From contig CANBTT010000002.1 of assembly GCA_947372465.1 (NCBI GenBank), forward strand, positions 62,001-126,000: a DNA stretch of 64,000 nucleotides, read 5' to 3'. The notes beneath the pieces were generated by a model. It saw only the letters and a program-made list of their open reading frames with translations. It made no database searches and had not been told where the DNA came from. The stretch's first letter is position 1; every line of letters starts with the position of its first letter. Shown in pieces: positions 62,579 through 64,000 of the stretch. The stretch comes from Burkholderiales bacterium (lineage in GTDB: Bacteria; Pseudomonadota; Gammaproteobacteria; Burkholderiales; Burkholderiaceae_C). The position numbers and the translations under genes are program-made.

Positions 62579-63577
62579 ATGCAGATTCCTTTTTTTGAGC
62601 CCGAGCACTTTAATGGTGCGGTTGAGTTGAGTCATCTGGGTATTGTTGAATGCCAAGGCGCCGATGCCTGTCATTTTCTTCACCAACAGTTGACCCAAGA
62701 GATGATGGAGTTACCTCCAGGTTCGAGCACCATGGCTGGTTTTTGCAATGCAAAGGGTCGTTTGCAAGCCTCTATGGTGGTCGTGAAGGATTCCAATGAG
62801 CGGCTTTATTTGATCATGAAAAAGGATCTTCTTGAACGAACGCTTAAGCGTTTGTCCATGTTTGTGTTGCGTGCCAAAGTGAAATTGATGGACGTGAGTG
62901 CCGCCTATTCTTTAATTGGCGCCATGGGGGAGCATGAACTGAATCAAAGCCATTCAAATGGGGACTTTAAAATCAAGGCGCCATTGCAAGCGGTCTTGGG
63001 CTTGAGTCGAACACTTTTGGCGCTCCCCAAAAGCATTGATCAAAACAAATTTCATGCCCTGTTCAATGAGGGAACCATGACACAGGAGAAATGGCTCTTT
63101 TGTGAAATTTTAAGTGGTGTGGCCTGGGTGGAAGAAAAAACCTTTGAGCATTTTGTGCCTCAAATGCTCAACTTTGAGTCAACAGGTGCAGTCAGTTTTA
63201 AAAAAGGTTGTTACCCAGGACAAGAGGTCGTGGCCAGGAGTCAATTCAGAGGGACGCTCAAAAGAAGAACAAGCATCGTTTTTTCTAAAGAGCCTTTGCA
63301 TGTCGGCATGGAGATCTTTAGCGCTTTACATGCAACCGAGTCTTGTGCAGAGATCTTGCAGGTCAGTCCATTTGAAGGCTTTCACTGGGCTTTGGCTTCT
63401 TTTCAAATAGACAGTTTAATGAGAGCCATTGATCCAAAGAGTAGGCCAGACATGTTCAGTGATTTTTTAAAGAAAGAATCATTTTGGACCCACTGCTTTG
63501 GACTTGGTGCTGGGATGAATGAGCTTGTGGATCTGGGATTTTATCCACTGCCCTACGCTTTGCTAGAGGATATCTAA
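62579..63577 (+). CDS. ygfZ: YgfZ/GcvT-family folate-binding protein
   Basis: 332 aa from ATG 62579 (a TTG lies one codon earlier). The family signature K-G-C-Y-x-G-Q-E is present (FKKGCYPGQEVVARSQFRG). The rest follows the folate-dependent GcvT-like fold, opening LSHLGIVECQGADACHFLHQQLTQ. YgfZ supports Fe-S enzymes such as MiaB with tetrahydrofolate. It is divergent from mltG, the usual Burkholderiales arrangement. Confidence 0.93.
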   Translation: MQIPFFEPEHFNGAVELSHLGIVECQGADACHFLHQQLTQEMMELPPGSSTMAGFCNAKGRLQASMVVVKDSNERLYLIMKKDLLERTLKRLSMFVLRAKVKLMDVSAAYSLIGAMGEHELNQSHSNGDFKIKAPLQAVLGLSRTLLALPKSIDQNKFHALFNEGTMTQEKWLFCEILSGVAWVEEKTFEHFVPQMLNFESTGAVSFKKGCYPGQEVVARSQFRGTLKRRTSIVFSKEPLHVGMEIFSALHATESCAEILQVSPFEGFHWALASFQIDSLMRAIDPKSRPDMFSDFLKKESFWTHCFGLGAGMNELVDLGFYPLPYALLEDI

Positions 63578-63583
63578 GTGAAG

Positions 63584-63614
63584 ACGACCCCGTCTGATCA
63601 AGAATCGGGGTCGT
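63584..63614. terminator. Hairpin between convergent ygfZ and MXKDX genes
   Basis: A perfect 9-bp stem ACGACCCCG/CGGGGTCGT with a 13-base loop lies 6 bases after the ygfZ stop. No U-run follows on either strand, so it may act as a bidirectional, factor-assisted terminator or RNA-stabilising stem. Confidence 0.45.
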
Positions 63615-63643
63615 GAAGGCGTTTAACTGATAGGCATTGAGTT

Positions 63644-63880
63644 TTATTTTTTCATGGCCTCCTTTGCCATCGAGTTCTTTGCCATCGAATCCTTTGCCAT
63701 GGAATCCTTTGCCATAGCGTCCTTTGCCATGGAGTCCTTGGCCATAGCGTCTTTTGCCATGCCTGTTTTCTGCATCGTGTCTTTGCCCATGTCCTCTTTG
63801 GACATGGCGTCAAGTGCGAAACCCACACTTGCAAAAAACAAAATACTTGTGCTTACAAAAAAAGTGGTTAAAAATTTCAT
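63644..63880 (-). CDS. Secreted pentapeptide MXKDX repeat protein
   Basis: 78 aa. A signal peptide (residues 1-23, TSILFFASVGFALDA) precedes ten perfect-register pentapeptides of the form M-x-K-[DEN]-x (residues 26-75) and a final MKK. GGGAG lies seven bases before the ATG. It matches the MXKDX pentapeptide-repeat family of small secreted proteins known from proteobacteria, whose function is not settled. Alternating Lys and Asp every five residues would give a highly charged, probably disordered or helical, periplasmic or extracellular chain. Confidence 0.9.
   Translation of the reverse strand: MKFLTTFFVSTSILFFASVGFALDAMSKEDMGKDTMQKTGMAKDAMAKDSMAKDAMAKDSMAKDSMAKNSMAKEAMKK
63656..63805 (-). 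repeat. Ten 15-bp tandem repeats encoding the MXKDX pentapeptides
   Basis: On the plus strand the units read roughly CCTTTGCCATNGANT, repeated ten times in frame, with the seven units nearest the gene's 3' end most alike. The number of units could vary between strains by slippage, which would change protein length in steps of five residues without frameshift. Confidence 0.9.
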
Positions 63881-64000
63881 GTCATGCTCCCGTTAACGTC
63901 GTACATGGCGAAATGCCGTTTATCCAGCGCAATGGGCCAAATTGCCTATTGCTGCTGTCATCATCGATGGATAAGAATTTCCTAAGCCCTCAAGTTCAAC

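Noticed and set aside
63656-63805. CRISPR array
   Set aside because: The 15-bp units are contiguous without spacers and encode an in-frame pentapeptide protein.
63654-63896. 80-aa plus-strand ORF of repeated residues
   Set aside because: It is the reverse complement of the MXKDX repeat gene; the minus frame has the signal peptide and ribosome-binding site.

Overview
The window looks like a chromosome segment of a betaproteobacterium of the order Burkholderiales. The evidence is the right-hand housekeeping block (ygfZ, mltG, tmk, holB, tatD and an ankyrin gene) together with twelve Bug/TctC-type periplasmic binding protein genes, a family greatly expanded in that order. I saw no tRNA, rRNA, insertion sequence, integrase or CRISPR array. 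Base composition is uneven: hand counts on single 60-base lines give about 38% G+C near 3 kb, 17-25% near 9 kb and 53-60% beyond 30 kb.

1-6.3 kb: Bug receptors with an aromatic-degradation group (VOC protein, Rieske ring-hydroxylating oxygenase, Bug receptor, zinc alcohol dehydrogenase). 6.4-13.2 kb: a very AT-rich, tightly overlapping operon. It encodes an FlhD-like and an FlhC-like regulator, then six P-type type IV secretion genes in the order trbB-trbC-trbD-trbE-trbJ-trbL, then a 46-codon membrane ORF. Genes for the outer-membrane core (trbF, trbG, trbI), the coupling protein and a relaxase are absent. This is the most unusual part of the window.

13.3-21.3 kb: a co-directional catabolic group (metallo-beta-lactamase-fold hydrolase, zeta-type GST/maleylacetoacetate isomerase, GTP cyclohydrolase II, maleate-isomerase-like protein, FAD monooxygenase), two Bug receptors and a Tat-exported ACMSD-type amidohydrolase behind a tandem operator-like repeat. 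21.4-26.4 kb, minus strand: btuB behind a cobalamin riboswitch, then a group of reductase, VOC protein, a class II aldolase homologue without its metal histidines, and a type II dehydroquinase. 26.7-33.4 kb: HpaH-type hydratase, chromate transporter, FAD aromatic hydroxylase, and a TonB-dependent receptor with a small Cys/His-bearing partner.

33.5-57.2 kb: Bug receptors each close to enzymes (FAH-family hydrolase, alpha/beta hydrolases, deaminase-type amidohydrolase, D-aminoacylase, Ldh-type dehydrogenase, two-domain VOC protein), two transporters (MFS_3 and AEC), a Kv-type potassium channel, a DnaJ-domain protein and an LD-carboxypeptidase. No TctA or TctB membrane subunit is encoded anywhere, so the receptors must work with transporters elsewhere or serve as sensors. 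57.2-64 kb: ankyrin protein, tatD, holB, tmk, a YggT protein, mltG, ygfZ and a secreted MXKDX pentapeptide-repeat protein.

Many start sites were moved inward from the longest ORF, using Shine-Dalgarno sequences, signal peptides or overlap with the neighbouring gene. All family calls rest on motif recognition by eye, without database searches.
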